Shown: one piece after another, positions 10,300 to 21,795 of the stretch
Position numbering within the stretch: the stretch's first letter is position 1
Layout of the letters: the number at the start of each line of letters is the position of its first letter
From: Panulirus ornatus
Taxonomy: Eukaryota > Arthropoda > Malacostraca > Decapoda > Palinuridae
Reading direction: 5' to 3'
Assembly: GCF_036320965.1 (NCBI RefSeq)
Contig: NC_092270.1
Coordinates: 18,685,440 to 18,749,439 of the forward strand
Length of the DNA: 64,000 bases
Notes under the pieces: model-generated
The model's input: the letters and a program-made list of their open reading frames with translations, nothing else
Databases searched by the model: none
What the model was told of the DNA's origin: nothing
Translations under genes and position numbers: made by a program

Positions 10300-11945
10300 T
10301 TCAGATAATTAGGAATGTTACTGAGAAAGTGGCAGGAGCTCAAGAGGAAGGTGCAGGGGTTAAAAAAGAGAGCAAATGAAAGTTGGGATGAGTATCAGTA
10401 AACTTTACTGAGAATGAGAAAATGTTTGATTGGAGGTTAATTATGTGCAAAAAACAAGAGAACATACAAGAACACTGGTGAAGGGGGCAAAAGGGAAAGT
10501 GGTAACATGTAGTGATATGAGAGGAGATGGAGTATTATGAAGGATTGTAGAATGTGTTTGATGATAGGGTGACTGATGTAGGGGGCTTGGGTTGGGGCAG
10601 TATGTGAAGAATAAGATGTTATGGAAGGAGGTTAACATTGTGATAAAAACAAGAGAACAAATTGGAGCATCGGTGAAGGAGGCAAATGAGGAAGTGTTAG
10701 CAGGTAGTGATGAGGTGAGATGAAGTAAGTTTTCGGAAGGACTGTAGAAGTTGTTTGATGATATGGTGTTAGATGTAAGGTGTTTGGGTAAATGGAGGAA
10801 TGTGAAGTGAGATAAACATGGGAAGGAGTTTAGTTTAGAGAAAGAGATGGTGAAAGCCTTACATGAGATGAAATGTGAGAAGATGGCTGGAGTGGATGAT
10901 GATGATGTTGAATTTCTTAAGAAAGAGGGTGACTGTGTTGTTAATTGGTTAATTAAGACTTTCATTGTATGCATGGATCATGGGTAGGTACATGAGGATT
11001 GGTGGATTGCAAGTATAGTGCCACTTTATTGAGGCAAGGAGGGCAAAGATGGGTGTTCAGACGATAGAAGCACAAGATTTTTTTTAGTATATCTCGTAAG
11101 ATGTGTGGAAGAGTGGTGATTGAAGGGTGAAGGCATGAACAGAGCATCATATTGGGGAGGAACAATGTGGTTTTAGAGGTGGCACAAGATGTGCGAATCA
11201 GGTGCTTCTTGTACACAATGTATGTGAGAAGTATTTGGAGAAACAGAAGGATATGTATGTGGCATTTATGCATCCTGAGAAATCTTATGATAGAGTTGAT
11301 AGAGATGCCTTATGGAAGGTCTTAAGAATATATGGTGTGGGAAGAAAGCTCCTGGAAGCAGTGAAGTTTTATCAAGGGTGTAAGGCATGTGTAAGAGTAG
11401 GTAGAGAAGAGAATGAGTGGCTCCAAATGAAAGTTGGTCTGTTGCAGGTGTGTGTGTGATGGCACCATAGCTGATTGATTTATTCGTGGATGAGGTGGGG
11501 AGAGTGGTAAATGCAAAATGCAAGAGTCTTGGAGAGAGTGGTGTGTATGCAATCTGTAGGGGATGAGGGGAAAGTTAGTCATTTGTTGTTTGCTGGTGAC
11601 TCAGCACTGGTGGGAGATTTGGATGAAAAACTGCGGAAGTTGGTGACTAGTTGGTAGAGTGTATGAAAGAAGGAAGTTGAAAGGGAGAGGTTAGCTGGGG
11701 GTGTCAGGTTGAATGGAGAAAACTGGGAGGAAAATGTTTTGAAGCATTTTAAATACCATGGAAGCAGAAGTTAGTCATAGGGTGGGTGAGGGGGAGGTTC
11801 TAGAAGCAGTGAAGAATGTGTGGAACAGAGAACATTATCTGGGAGGATGAAAATGGCTATGTTTGAAGGTATGGTAGTACCAGCAGTGTTGTATGAATGT
11901 GAGTTGTTGGCTTTAGATGAGGATATGCAGAGAAGGGTGGATATT
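10300..11945 (+). mobile_element. RTE-like LINE, old copy C
   Basis: A heavily decayed + strand copy runs from the linker after the endonuclease (GCAAATGAAAGTTGGGATGA) through the RT. Readable pieces include KTFIVCMDHG near 10955, CEKYLEKQKDMYVAF and YDRVDRDALWKVLRIYGVG at 11226-11340, and the CARVGREEN-like block near 11395. It stops near 11945 before the C-terminus. A ~190-bp tandem duplication is present at 10421-10720. The copy is older than most others here. Confidence 0.8.
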
Positions 11946-11954
11946 TATATATTT

Positions 11955-12215
11955 TTAATTTTTTCATAATTAGCATTTCCCAAGTTAGCAAGGTAGTGCA
12001 AGGAACAAAAGAAGAAAAGCCACCTCTGCTTCATTCAGACACCCCCTACTAATGTGTCCCTTAACCCTGCTGAACTTAATGACCTTGCTTTTATTCACTG
12101 ATGTACCTGTTTGCTCTTTTGTTTTTGCACATAATTTACTTCCCTCCAAAACATCTGTTTTATTCACCCTAAAGTTTTTTGATGCTCGCTCACCTCCAAC
12201 TCTCACTTGCCCTCT
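11955..12215 (-). mobile_element. RTE-like LINE mosaic fragment D
   Basis: A short - strand mosaic. It opens with a 3'-end signature (TTAGCAAGGTAGTGCAAGG), then jumps to the RT7-side block (CCTGCTGAACTTAATGACC), and then to the linker region (CTTCCCTCCAAAACATCT read as KMFWKE-type on the - strand). Internal deletions or recombination between copies are needed to explain the order. Confidence 0.6.
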
Positions 12216-12227
12216 TTTTCATCCCTG

Positions 12228-12475
12228 CACTGAACCAGGGCATGTGAAATGTCTGGGGTAAACCACAGAAAGGTCTGTGGGACCTAGATGTAGATAGGGA
12301 GCTGTGGTTTTGTTTCATTACTCATGACATTGAGAGAATGGATGCGAGTGGATGTGGCCTTTCTTCATTTGTGTCCTGCGCTACTTCACTGACTTGGGGG
12401 TTGGTGATGCTGTTTCCTGTGGGGTGGTGAGGCACTGGAAATGGATAAAAGCGAGTAAGTATGAATATGTATGTG
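12228..12475 (+). mobile_element. RTE-like LINE 3' UTR fragment (+)
   Basis: This block starts at the conserved GGGCATGTGAAATGTCTGGGG, just past the LINE stop codon position, and runs through the GAGCTGTGGTTTT and GGCCTTTCTTCATTTG segments of the long-type 3' UTR. It ends near 12475 without the terminal hairpin. Confidence 0.75.
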
Positions 12476-12966
12476 TTGCAAGAGGTCAGAGTAGTGTGTG
12501 TGATCTAGTATTTGCTGATAACCACAAGGAAAATGAAACATATGTTCTCATGTGCACCTTCATGTAATGATCACATTGTCAGGGGAGATACAAGAATGAG
12601 ATAGAAGACGTAGAGCACTCAATTGATTTACAAGGAAGAGACGTAGCTAAGACACCATTGGGAAACAAGTGTTATTGGATGGTGGTGTTCGGGTCTGGCA
12701 TCATGCCTGTCATAAAATGTTATTATGTGGACAGGGAAGGAAACTGTTAATAAATTTTGTGTACAACAGAGCTATCCAGTCTGTATAGACCTTCACTGAT
12801 ATCAATGTTACAATTCTTTTGTGTATTTAATGATAGAAGATTCAATGATATTTCTCATGGTGAAGGAGCTACAGTTCATAACTGAATTAGAATTACTCCA
12901 GTCCATGCAATGGTCATAATTTTAACGTGATTAAACAAAGCATTTGATTCTTGTCCTGTTCTTATA
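12476..12966. other. unassigned sequence
   Basis: No gene or element is recognised. TATTTGCTGATAACCACA near 12508 recurs at 28745, directly after the Tigger-like MITE; that 18-base match is too short to define a repeat. Confidence 0.35.
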
Positions 12967-13640
12967 CAGGACTAATCCAAAATGCTCCAAAATCTGAAAC
13001 TTTTTGAGCGGCGACATGACATTACAAGTGGAAAATTTCCACTCCTGACCTCACTTGCCCATGCTGGGCTCTGATGCTCTGTTGGCGCCAGTTTGTTGTA
13101 AACCATTGTCACTGCCAGACCTACGTGCATTACTCACTGTTTTTTGTTTATTCTCTGCTCTCTTGTACAAAGATATGTTGAAAATGTCAAAAATGCCAGC
13201 AGATACCCCTATGGGTATCTGAAATAGCTGAAATGGTTTTGAATGAAGGTGATCATGATAATAGAGATAATGAAGATGACTTTGTTAACACTGCAGAAAA
13301 AGTTCTTATAGACAACATAGTGAAAATGTGTGATGGACTTATTGAAGGACTAGAGCAGCATGCATTCATAACAGAACAAGAAATCATGTCAGTTTATAAA
13401 ATCAGAGAGAGACATCTAAGACAAAAACCATTGTTAATGAAGCAGATGACTCTGGAGGAAACATTTAAAAAAGCCATCCAGCAGAATGCCTCCTCATCCC
13501 TAGAGGACCCACTTCTGATCCCTCATCTTCCTCTGATGTCCCTTCTCATGATGATGTCAACTGTGATGTACCCTCCCCATCAAGTTTTTCAGGCCTTATG
13601 TAATTCTAATATTTGTTGCTGCATTTATCTTCTTTTGTAA
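12967..13640 (+). mobile_element. Tigger-like transposon (CAGGTTGA-end family), internally deleted copy
   Basis: The left end is CAGGACTAATCC after a TA, which equals the family end CAGGTTGAACATCCCTAATC with about 10 bases lost, followed by CTGAAACTTTTTGAGCGGCG as in the copy at 28258. A transposase N-terminus (MSKMPADTPMG near 13180) is followed after a stop by the transposase C-terminal tail at 13233. The middle of the gene, containing DNA-binding and DDE parts, is deleted. No right terminal repeat was found. Confidence 0.68.
13233..13640 (+). pseudogene. Tigger-like transposase C-terminal tail
   Basis: The 135-codon open frame carries ICDGLIEGLEQ-type (here MCDGLIEGLEQHAFITEQEI), MSVYKIRERHLRQKPLL and MTLEETFKKAIQQ, a pattern I know from the acidic C-terminal tail of Tigger/jerky-like transposases. 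It begins with an acidic stretch (NEGDHDNRDNEDDF). The catalytic DDE triad is not encoded. The last ~35 residues are low complexity and probably frameshifted. Confidence 0.65.
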
Positions 13641-13732
13641 GCAGAGATCAAGTTTTTTTGGTAGGTGCAAAACATTATTTTCATGTGAAATCTGAATTTC
13701 ATCTCCACCTAAAATGCCACGATTGATTATAA

Positions 13733-13870
13733 CATGACCAGCAACTTATTTAGGGTGATTGTGCTGAATGTGAATGGGATGACTGTGGAGAATAAAAAGA
13801 GGGAGATTGTAGAGAGGTTTAAAAGTTGTAGCTTGGATTTACTAGGGATTGGGAATTTGGCAGGGTGTGT
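13733..13870 (+). pseudogene. endonuclease N-terminal fragment of a different RTE-like element
   Basis: The frame MTSNLFRVIVLNVNGMTVEN then KKREIVERFKSCSLDLLGIG matches the start of an APE-type endonuclease (family LRVGTLNVRGM...REEIxxxFxxxxxDLLxLxE). It differs from the dominant family start (RVGCLNVCGCNQ). It sits immediately 5' of copy E, so it is either a relative or an upstream part of another insertion. Confidence 0.55.
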
Positions 13871-13894
13871 AGAGTGAAAATGGAAATGTATACA

Positions 13895-16800
13895 AGTTAT
13901 TTTGTATTTTAACTTTCTAAAAGGGGAAATAGGAGTCATGCGGGGAGTGCTCATCCTCCTAGAAGGCTCATATTGGGTGTCTAAATGTGTGTAGATGTAA
14001 CCAAGATGAGAAAAAGGAGAGATAGGTAGTATGTTTGAGGAAAGGAACCTGGATGTTTTGGCTCTGAGTGAAACTAAGCTCAAGGGTAAAGGGGAAGAGT
14101 AGTTTGGGAATGTCTTGGAAGTAAAGTCAGGGGTTGGTGAGAGGACAAGAGCAAAGGAAGGAGTAGCACTACACCTGCAGCAGAAGTTGTGGGAGTATGT
14201 GATAGTGTAAGAAATTAAACTACAGATTGATGTTAGTAAAACTGAAAGTGGATGGAGAGAGATGGGTGGTTATTGGTGCCTATGCACCTGGGCATGAGAG
14301 GAAAGATCATGAGAGGCAAGTGTTTTGGAAGCAGCTGAGTGAGTGTGTTAGCAGCTTTGATACACGAGACCAGGTTATAGTGATGAGTACTTTAGATGCA
14401 AAGGTGAGTAATGTGGCAGTTGAGGGTATTATTGGTGTACATGGGGTGTTCAGTGATGTAAATGAAAATGGTGAAGAGCTTTTAGATTTATGTGCTGAAA
14501 AAGGACTGGTGATTGGGAATACCTGGTTTAAAAAGAGAGATATACATAAGTATACGTATGTAAGTAGGAGAGATGGCCAGAGAGCGTTATTGGATTAGGT
14601 GAAAATTGATAGGTGTGTGAAAGAGAGACTTTTGGATGTTAATGTGCTGAGAGGGGCAACTGGAGGGATGTCTGATCATTATCTCGCAGAGGCAAGGGTG
14701 AAGATTTGTAGAGGTTTTCAGAAAAGAAGAGAGAATGTTGGGGTGAAGAGAGTGGTGAGAGTAAGTGAGCTTGGAAAGGAGACTTGTGTGAGGAGGTACC
14801 AGGAGAGATTGAGTGCAGAATGGCAAAAGGTGAGAGCAAATGAGGTAAGGGGAGTGGGGGAGGCATGGGATGTATTTAGGGAAGCAGTGATGGCTTGTGC
14901 AAAAGATGCCTGTGGCATAAGAAAGGTGGGAGGTGGGCAGATTAGAAAGGATAGTGAGTGGTGGGATGAAGAGGTAAGATTGTTAGTGAAAGAGAAGAGA
15001 GAGGTGTTTGGATGATTTTAGCGGTGAAGTAGTGCAAATGAGTGGGAGATGTATAAAAGAAAGAGGCAGGAGGTCAAGAGAAAGGTGCAAGAGGCAAAAA
15101 AGGGCTAATGAGAGTTGGGGTGAGAGAGTATCATTAAATTCTAGGAAGAATAAAAAAGATGTTTTGGAAGGAGGTAAATATAGTGTGTAAGACAAGAGAA
15201 CAAATAGGAACATCAGTGAAGGGGGCTAATGGGGAGGTAATAACAAGTAGTGGTGAAGTGAGAAGGAGATGGAGTGAGTATTTTGAAGGTTAGTTGAATG
15301 TGTTTGATGATAGAGTGGCAGATATAGGGTCTTTTAGTCAAGGTGGTGTGTGAAATGAGAGGGTCAGGGAAAATGGTTTGGTAAAAAGAGAAGAGGTAGT
15401 GAAAGCTTTGCAGAAGATGAATGCCAGCAAGGCAGCAGGTTTGGATGGTATTGCAGAGGAATTTATTACAAAAGGGGGTGACTGTGTTCTTGATTGGTTG
15501 GTAAGTGTATTCAGTGTATGTATGGTTCATGGTGAAGTGCCCGAGGATTGGCATAATGCATACATAGTGCCAATGTACAAAGGCAAAGGGGATAAAGGTG
15601 AATTTTCAAATTACAGAGGTATAAGTTTGTTGAATATTCCTGGGAAATTATATGGGAGGGTATTGATTGAGAGGGTGAGGGCATGTACAGAACATCAGAT
15701 TGGGGAGGAGCATTGTGGCTTCAGAAGTGGTAGAGGATGTGTGGATCGGGTGATTGCTTTGAAGAATGTTGTGAGACATTCTTAGAAAAGCAGATGGATT
15801 TGTTTGTAGCATTTATGGATCTGGAGAAGGCATATGATAAGGTTCATGGAGATGCTTTGTGGAAGGTATTATGAGTATATGGTGTGGTAGGTAAGCTGCT
15901 AGAAGCAGTGAAAAGTTTTTACCAATGATGTAAGGCATGTGTGCGAGTAGGAAGAGAGGAGAGTGATTGGTTCCCACTGAATGTTGGTTTGCAGCAGGGG
16001 TGTGTGATGTCCCCATGGTTCTTTGATTTGTTTATGGATGGGGTGGTTAGGGAGCTAAATGCAAGAGTTTTGGAGAGAGGAGTGAGTATGCTGTCTGTTG
16101 TGGATGAGAGGGCTTGGGAAGTGAGTCAGTTGTTTTTTGCCAATGATATAGCTTTGGTGGCTGATTCGAGTGAGAAACTCAGAAGTTGATGACTAAGTTT
16201 GGAAAAGTGTGTGAAAGGAGAAAGTTGAGAGTAAATGTGAATAAGAGCAAGGTAATAATATTAGGTTCTGTAGGGTTGAAGGACAAGTGAATTTGGATGT
16301 AAGTTTGAATGGAGAAAAATTGGAGGAAGTAAAGTGTTTTAGATATCTGGGAGTGGACTTAGCAGCGAATGGAACCATGGAAGCAGAAGTGAGTCACTGG
16401 GCGAGGGTTCTGGGAGCAGTAAAGAATGTTTGGAAGGAGAGAATGTTATCTCAGAGAGAAAAAATGGGTATGTCTGAAGGAATAGTAGTTCCAATAATAT
16501 TATATGGTTGTGACGCATGGGCTAGCTTGGGTTGTACAGAGGAGATTGGATGTGTTGGAAATGACATGTTTGAGGACAATATGTGGTGTGAAGTGGTTCG
16601 ATTGAGTAAGTAATGAAAGGGTAAGAGAGATGTGTGAAAATAAAAAGAGTGTGGTTGAGAGAGCAGAAGAGGGTGTATTGAAATGGTTTGGACATATGGA
16701 GAGATTGAGTGAGGAAAGATTGACAGAGGATATGTGTCAGAGGTGGAGGGAACAAGGAGAAGCGGGATACCAAATTGGAGGTGGAAAGATGGAGTGAAAA

Positions 16801-17075
16801 AGATTTTGAGTGATCAGGGCCTGATTATACAAGAGAGTGAGAGGCTTGCAAGGAATAGAGTAAATTGGAACAATGTGATATACCGGGATTGACGTGCTGT
16901 CAGTGCACTGAACCAAGGCATGTGAAACGTCTGGGGTAAACCATGGAAAGGTGTGTGGGGACTGGATGTGGATAGGGAGCTGTGGTTTTTGTGCATTACA
17001 CATGACAGCGAGAGACAGAGTGTGAATTAATGTGGCCTTTTTTGCCTGTTTTCCTGGCACTATCTCCCTGGAGAC
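13895..17075 (+). mobile_element. RTE-like LINE, nearly full-length decayed copy E
   Basis: All coding regions of the family are present in order. The 5' region is GTATTTTAACTTTCTAAAA (13902). The endonuclease blocks follow (VLALSETKLKGK near 14056; IGAYAPGHERKDHERQVFW 14272-14330; VIVM-TLDAKV near 14380, where the catalytic GDLN has become STLD; MSDHYLAEARV near 14670). The RT blocks are YKGKGDKGEFSNYRGISLL near 15580, CGFRSGRGCVDRV near 15715 and FANDIALVADSS near 16135 (FADD mutated to FAND). Stop codons and frameshifts break the frame, giving pieces at 14227-14598, 14599-15015, 15378-15785, 15941-16189 and 16287-16613. The 3' UTR is cut off near 17075. Confidence 0.88.
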
Positions 17076-18180
17076 ATGAAAGTGACATTTATGCAAAATA
17101 ATGTATGGTGGAGCAACATATAATGGGACCCTTTCTATATGTATTTATGTATGTATATAGAATGACTTTTGAGTTCTGTAGAATTCTAGCAGAGACCACT
17201 GAAATATATCTGAAATGCTTGACGCCATAATTTTGATTTAAGTGAGCATTACCAGAGTTGTCAGATATCAAACTGTTAAACATATTGATATTAGGACTGC
17301 ACATGGGGCAAAATGCCAGTGCAACTGTGAAAGAACATCCCATCTGGAAAACTGAAATAAAGTTTATGGGGATCAAAAGATTTCAGTAACTATGTAATCA
17401 TGATTATGCAGCATAATCTTAGAATTCCTAACCACATAAAACTTTAGGGATAGGTGTCATAGAGATTTCTTTGTATACCTAATGAAATTTTTTAAGTAGA
17501 GATCAGCTGATTCCTGGTAAAGCTCGAATGCTTTTTGAAATTGTATTTTTTTTTCATGATAACATCTATTTTCTTTTGATATCAAGGCTAAGAAAAGAGG
17601 ATGTATCCTTCAGTATAATGCTTTCATTTGGTGGGCAGGATGCAAGTGAGAACTAAAGGTTAATTGAGAGTTGCTTTATAAGGGGAATGATTGGTTTCAC
17701 TGGGGAGGTGAGAGAAAAGTGTTATTTCACTTTGGCAGCATAGCAGAAAAGAATTCAGAAAGATTCTATTAAGGAAGAAAAAATGGACAGCCTAAGATGC
17801 TTATGAAAGGAGAACTTCTCCATGCATTCTTTAGATGTTTTCATTCACCACAATTGGGAAAAAAAAACCTTGTGGTGATTCATAGTGTATTTAATTTACA
17901 TAATAGAAGTTTCTTGATTTGAATCTAACTTCAGAAAATTATGTGGGAAGTTAATAATGTATTCCAATACTTCTCATATATTTGTCAAGTTTAAAAGCCC
18001 TCTTTTGATTTCAGATAGGTGTGAAGCAGCTTTTAAGGTGTACTCCTGTCGCACATAAAGAGAGATTGCCTCATTAAGCATCAATGCAGGTGGTCAGTGT
18101 AGGGTATGATTGTAAAGCAGGAACAAGGAAGTATAAAAATAGCCTCTAATGCCCTCATATGGTTTACTAGTAATAATTAT
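17076..18180. other. unassigned sequence
   Basis: AT-rich sequence without a supported gene or recognisable repeat. Confidence 0.4.
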
Positions 18181-18227
18181 ATTTGGAAACATCACAGTTA
18201 CACACACACACACACACATATATATAT

Positions 18228-19305
18228 ATGGATCAAGTCAATTGGGAGGTAAGTTTGAATGGAGCAAAACTGGAGGAAGTAAAGTATTTTAGATATCTGG
18301 GAGTGGATCTGGCAGCGGATGGAACCATGGAAGCGGAAGTGGATCATAGGGTGGGGGAGGGGGCGAAAATCCTGGGAGCCTTGAAGAATGTGTGGAAGTC
18401 GAGAACATTATCTCGGAAAGCAAAAATGGGTATGTTTGAAGGAATAGTGGTTCCAACAATGTTGTATGGTTGCGAGGCGTGGGCTATGGATAGAGTTGTG
18501 CGCAGGAGGATGGATGTAATGGAAATGAGATGTTTGAGGACAATGTGTGGTGTGAGGTGGTTTGATCGAGTAAGTAACGTAAGGGTAAGAGAGATCTGTG
18601 GAAATAAAAAGAGCGTGGTTGAGAGAGCAGAAGAGGGTGTTTTGAAATGGTTTGGGCACATGGAGAGAATGAGTGAGGAAAGATTGACCAAGAGGATATA
18701 TGTGTCGGAGGTGGAGGGAACGAGGAGAAGTGGGAGACCAAATTGGAGGTGGAAAGATGGAGTGAAAAAGATTTTGAGTGATCGGGGCCTAAACATGCAG
18801 GAGGGTAAAAGGCACACAAGGAATAGAGTGAATTGGAACAATGTGGTATACCTGGGTCGACGTGCTGTCAATGGATTGAATCAGGGCGTGTGAAGCATCT
18901 GGGGTAAACCATGGAAAGATCTGTGGGGCCTGGATGTGGAAAGGGAGCTGTGGTTTCAGTGCATTATACATGACAGCTAGAGACTGAGTGTGAACGAATG
19001 TGGCCTTTGTTGTCTTTTCCTAGCGCTACTTCACGCATATGCGGGGGAGGGGGTTGTTATTTCATGTGTGGTGGGTTGGCGATGGGAATGATTAAAGGCA
19101 GACAGTATGAATTATGTGCATGTGTATATATGTATATGTCTGTGTGTGTATATATATATGTATATGTTGAGATGTATAGGTATGTATATTTGCGTGTGTG
19201 GACGTGTATGTATATACGTGTGTATGTGGGTGGGTTGGGCCATTCTTTCGTCTGTTTCCTTGCGCTACCTCGCTAACATGGGAGACAGTGACAAAGCAAA
19301 ATAAA
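18228..19305 (+). mobile_element. RTE-like LINE, 5'-truncated copy F with long-type 3' UTR
   Basis: The copy follows a (CA)n(TA)n run (18200-18227). It retains an open frame from QVNWEVSLNG to the stop at 18891-18893 that covers RT7 (FRYLGVDLAADGTM), MLYGCEAWAM, LRTMCGVRWFDRVSN and VLKWFGHMERM. The complete long-type 3' UTR (18894-19305) follows, ending in the terminal hairpin CGCTACCTCGCTAACATGGG and GACAAAGCAAAATAAAA. It is 5'-truncated, otherwise fairly well preserved, and pairs tail-to-tail with copy G. Confidence 0.9.
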
Positions 19306-19337
19306 AAAGAATAAAAAATATGTTAATATATTAATTA

Positions 19338-20752
19338 TTACACTTTGTCACTGTCTCCCACATTAGCGAGGTAGTACAAGGAAACAGACAAAAGAATTGC
19401 CCAATCCACCCACATACACATTTATAAACATAAATGCCCACACACGCACATATACATACCTATACATTTCAAAGTATACATACATGTACAAATTCATACA
19501 TGCTGCCTTCATCCATTCCCACCGCCACCTAGCCGCACATGAAAATGGCACCCCCTTCCCCCCGCATATGTACGAGGTAGCACTAGGAAAAGACAACAAA
19601 GGCCACATTCGTTTACATAGTCTCTAGCTGTCATGTGTAATGCACTGAAACCACAGCTCCCTTTCCACACCCAGGCCCCACAAAACTTTCCATGGTTTAC
19701 CCCAGACGTTTCTCATGTCTTGGTTCAATCCACTGACAGCACGTTGACCCCGGTATACCACATTGTTCCAATTCACTCTATTTCTTGCACACCTTTCACC
19801 CTCTTGTATGTTCAGGCCGCGATCACTCAAAATCTTTTTCACTCCATCCTTCCACCTCCGATTTGGTCTACCACTTCTCTTCGTTCCCTCCACCTCTGAC
19901 ACATGTATCCTCTGTCAATCCTTCTTCTTTCATTCTCTCTATGGCCCAAACCATTTTAGGACACCCTCTTCTGCTCTCTCAACCACACTCTTTTTATTAC
20001 CACACATCTCTCTTACCCCTTTCATTACTTACTCAATCAAATCACCTCACACCACATATTGTCCTCAAACATCTCATATCCAACATATCCACCCTTATCC
20101 GCACAACCCTATGCCTCGCAACCATATAACATTATTGGAACCACTATTCCTTCAAACATACCCAATTTTGCTCTCCGAGATAATGTTCTCCACACATTCT
20201 TTAATGCTCTCAGAACCTCCTCCTCCACCGTGTGACTCACTTCTGCTTTCATGGTTCCATCCGCTGCCATATCCACTCCCAGATATCTAAAATACTTCAC
20301 TTCCTCCAGTTTTTCTCCATTCAAACTTACCTCCCAATTTACTTGTCCCTCAACCCTACTGAACCTAATAACCTTGCTCTTATTCATATTTATCCTCAGC
20401 TTTCTTCTTTCACACACTTTACCATTCTCAGTCATTAGCTTTTGCAGTTTCTTACCTGAATGAGCCGCCAGCACTGTATCATCAGCGAAGAACAACTGAC
20501 TCACTTCCCAAGCCCTCTGCTCCACAAAAGACTGCATACTTGCCCCTATCTCCAAAACTCTCGCATTCACCTCCCTAACAACCCCATCCATAAACAAATT
20601 AAACAACCATGGAGACATCACGCACCCCCGCCACAGACTGACATTCACTTGGAACCAATCATTTTCCTCTCTTCTTATTCGTACAAAAATACCTTATGTC
20701 CTCGATAAAAACTTTTCATCGCTTCTAGGAACTTACCTCCCACACCATATAC
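19338..20752 (-). mobile_element. RTE-like LINE, 5'-truncated copy G
   Basis: The 3' end (hairpin TGTCTCCCACATTAGCGAGG on +) begins 33 bp after the tail of copy F. The copy covers the long 3' UTR (to about 19700), the C-terminus (GRPNRRWKDGVKKIL on the - strand, 19902-19700) and the RT back past RT5 (FFADDTVLAAHSG) to GCVMSPWLFNLFMDGVV near 20620, stopping near 20752. Several frameshifts are present. Confidence 0.88.
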
Positions 20753-20769
20753 CATTCTTTCACACATAT

Positions 20770-21030
20770 ACATACATATGCATATCATCATATACATACA
20801 TATACATACACATACACAGACATTACATGCAGACACCTGTACATATTCATATTTGCTTGCCTTCGTCCTTTCCTGTCGCTACCTTGCCCCATACGAAAAC
20901 AGCATCGCTATCCCCTGCTTCATTGAGGTAGTGCCAGGAATACAGACAAAAAGGCCCCATTCGTTCATACTCAGTCTCTAGCTGTCATGTGTAATGGATT
21001 GAAACTATAGTTCTCTAATCCACATCCAAG
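20770..21030 (-). mobile_element. RTE-like LINE 3' UTR fragment H
   Basis: This is a - strand long-type 3' UTR: CA/TA-rich tract, TTTCCTGTCGCTACCTTG, ACTCAGTCTCTAGCTGTCAT and CATGTGTAATGG on the + strand. It is cut at 21025-21030, where it passes directly into the short element copy a (CGACTAAAAGGGG). Confidence 0.75.
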
Positions 21031-21200
21031 CGACTAAAAGGGGAGGGAATGGGTGGCTAGAAATCCTCCACTCCCGTTTTTTACTTTTCAAAAAAGGAAC
21101 AGAGTAGGGGGCCAAATGAAGATATTCCATCTTAAGGTTCAGTCCTATTTTCTTAACTCTACCTCGCTGATGCAGGAAATGGTGAATATATATGATATAT
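21030..21200 (+). mobile_element. short LINE-partner element, copy a (5'-truncated)
   Basis: It matches the ~240-bp non-autonomous element from CGACTAAAAGGGGAGG onward: AAATCCTCC, a poly-T run, AAAAGGAACAGAG, GGGCC, CTACCTCGCTGATGCAGG and GGTGAATA. It lies tail-to-tail with copy b across an AT-rich gap of a few bases. Confidence 0.78.
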
Positions 21201-21202
21201 TT

Positions 21203-21430
21203 TTTTTTTCACACTATTCACCATTTCCTACATTAGCAAGGTAGCGTTAAGAACAGAGGACTAATCCTTTGAGGGAAATCCTCACTTGGCCCCCTTCTCT
21301 GTACCTTCTTTTGGAAAATTGAAAATTAGAGGGGAGGATATCCAGCCCCCTGCTCCCTCCCCTTTCAGTCGCCTTCTATGACACGCAGGGAATATGTGGA
21401 AAGTATTCTTTCTCCCCTATCCCCAGGGAA
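21203..21430 (-). mobile_element. short LINE-partner element, copy b
   Basis: Full-length - strand copy. The 3' hairpin (TTTCCTACATTAGCAAGGTAG on +) is next to a T-run at 21205, and the head CTTTCTCCCCTATCCCCAGG ends at 21427. Its head is followed by the longest (TA)n tract in the window. Confidence 0.85.
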
Positions 21431-21444
21431 TAAATGAATAAAGA

Positions 21445-21446
<2 letters not shown>

Positions 21447-21527
<81 letters not shown>
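21447..21527. repeat. (TA)n microsatellite
   Basis: About 40 uninterrupted TA units, between the head of copy b and the poly-T tail of copy c. Confidence 0.97.
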
Positions 21528-21543
<16 letters not shown>

Positions 21544-21776
21544 CATACTATTTGCTATTTCCCGCGATAGCGAGGTAGCGTTAAGAACAGAGGACTGGGC
21601 CTTTGAGGGAATATCCTCACCTGGCCCTCTTCTCTGTTCCTTCTTTTGGGAAAAAAAAAAAAAAAAAAAAATGAGAGGGGAGGATTTCCAGCCCCCCGCT
21701 CCCTTCCCTTTTAGTCGCCTTCTACGACACGCAGGGAATACGTGGGAAGTATTCTTTCTCCCCTATCCCCAGGGAA
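21528..21776 (-). mobile_element. short LINE-partner element, copy c
   Basis: Full-length - strand copy with a long T-run tail at 21528-21543, the hairpin TTTCCCGCGATAGCGAGGTA, an expanded poly-A (poly-T on its own strand) at 21650-21671, and the head TTTCTCCCCTATCCCCAGGG at 21756-21775. Little divergence from copies d and f suggests it is young. Confidence 0.9.
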
Positions 21777-21795
21777 TATATATATATATATATAG

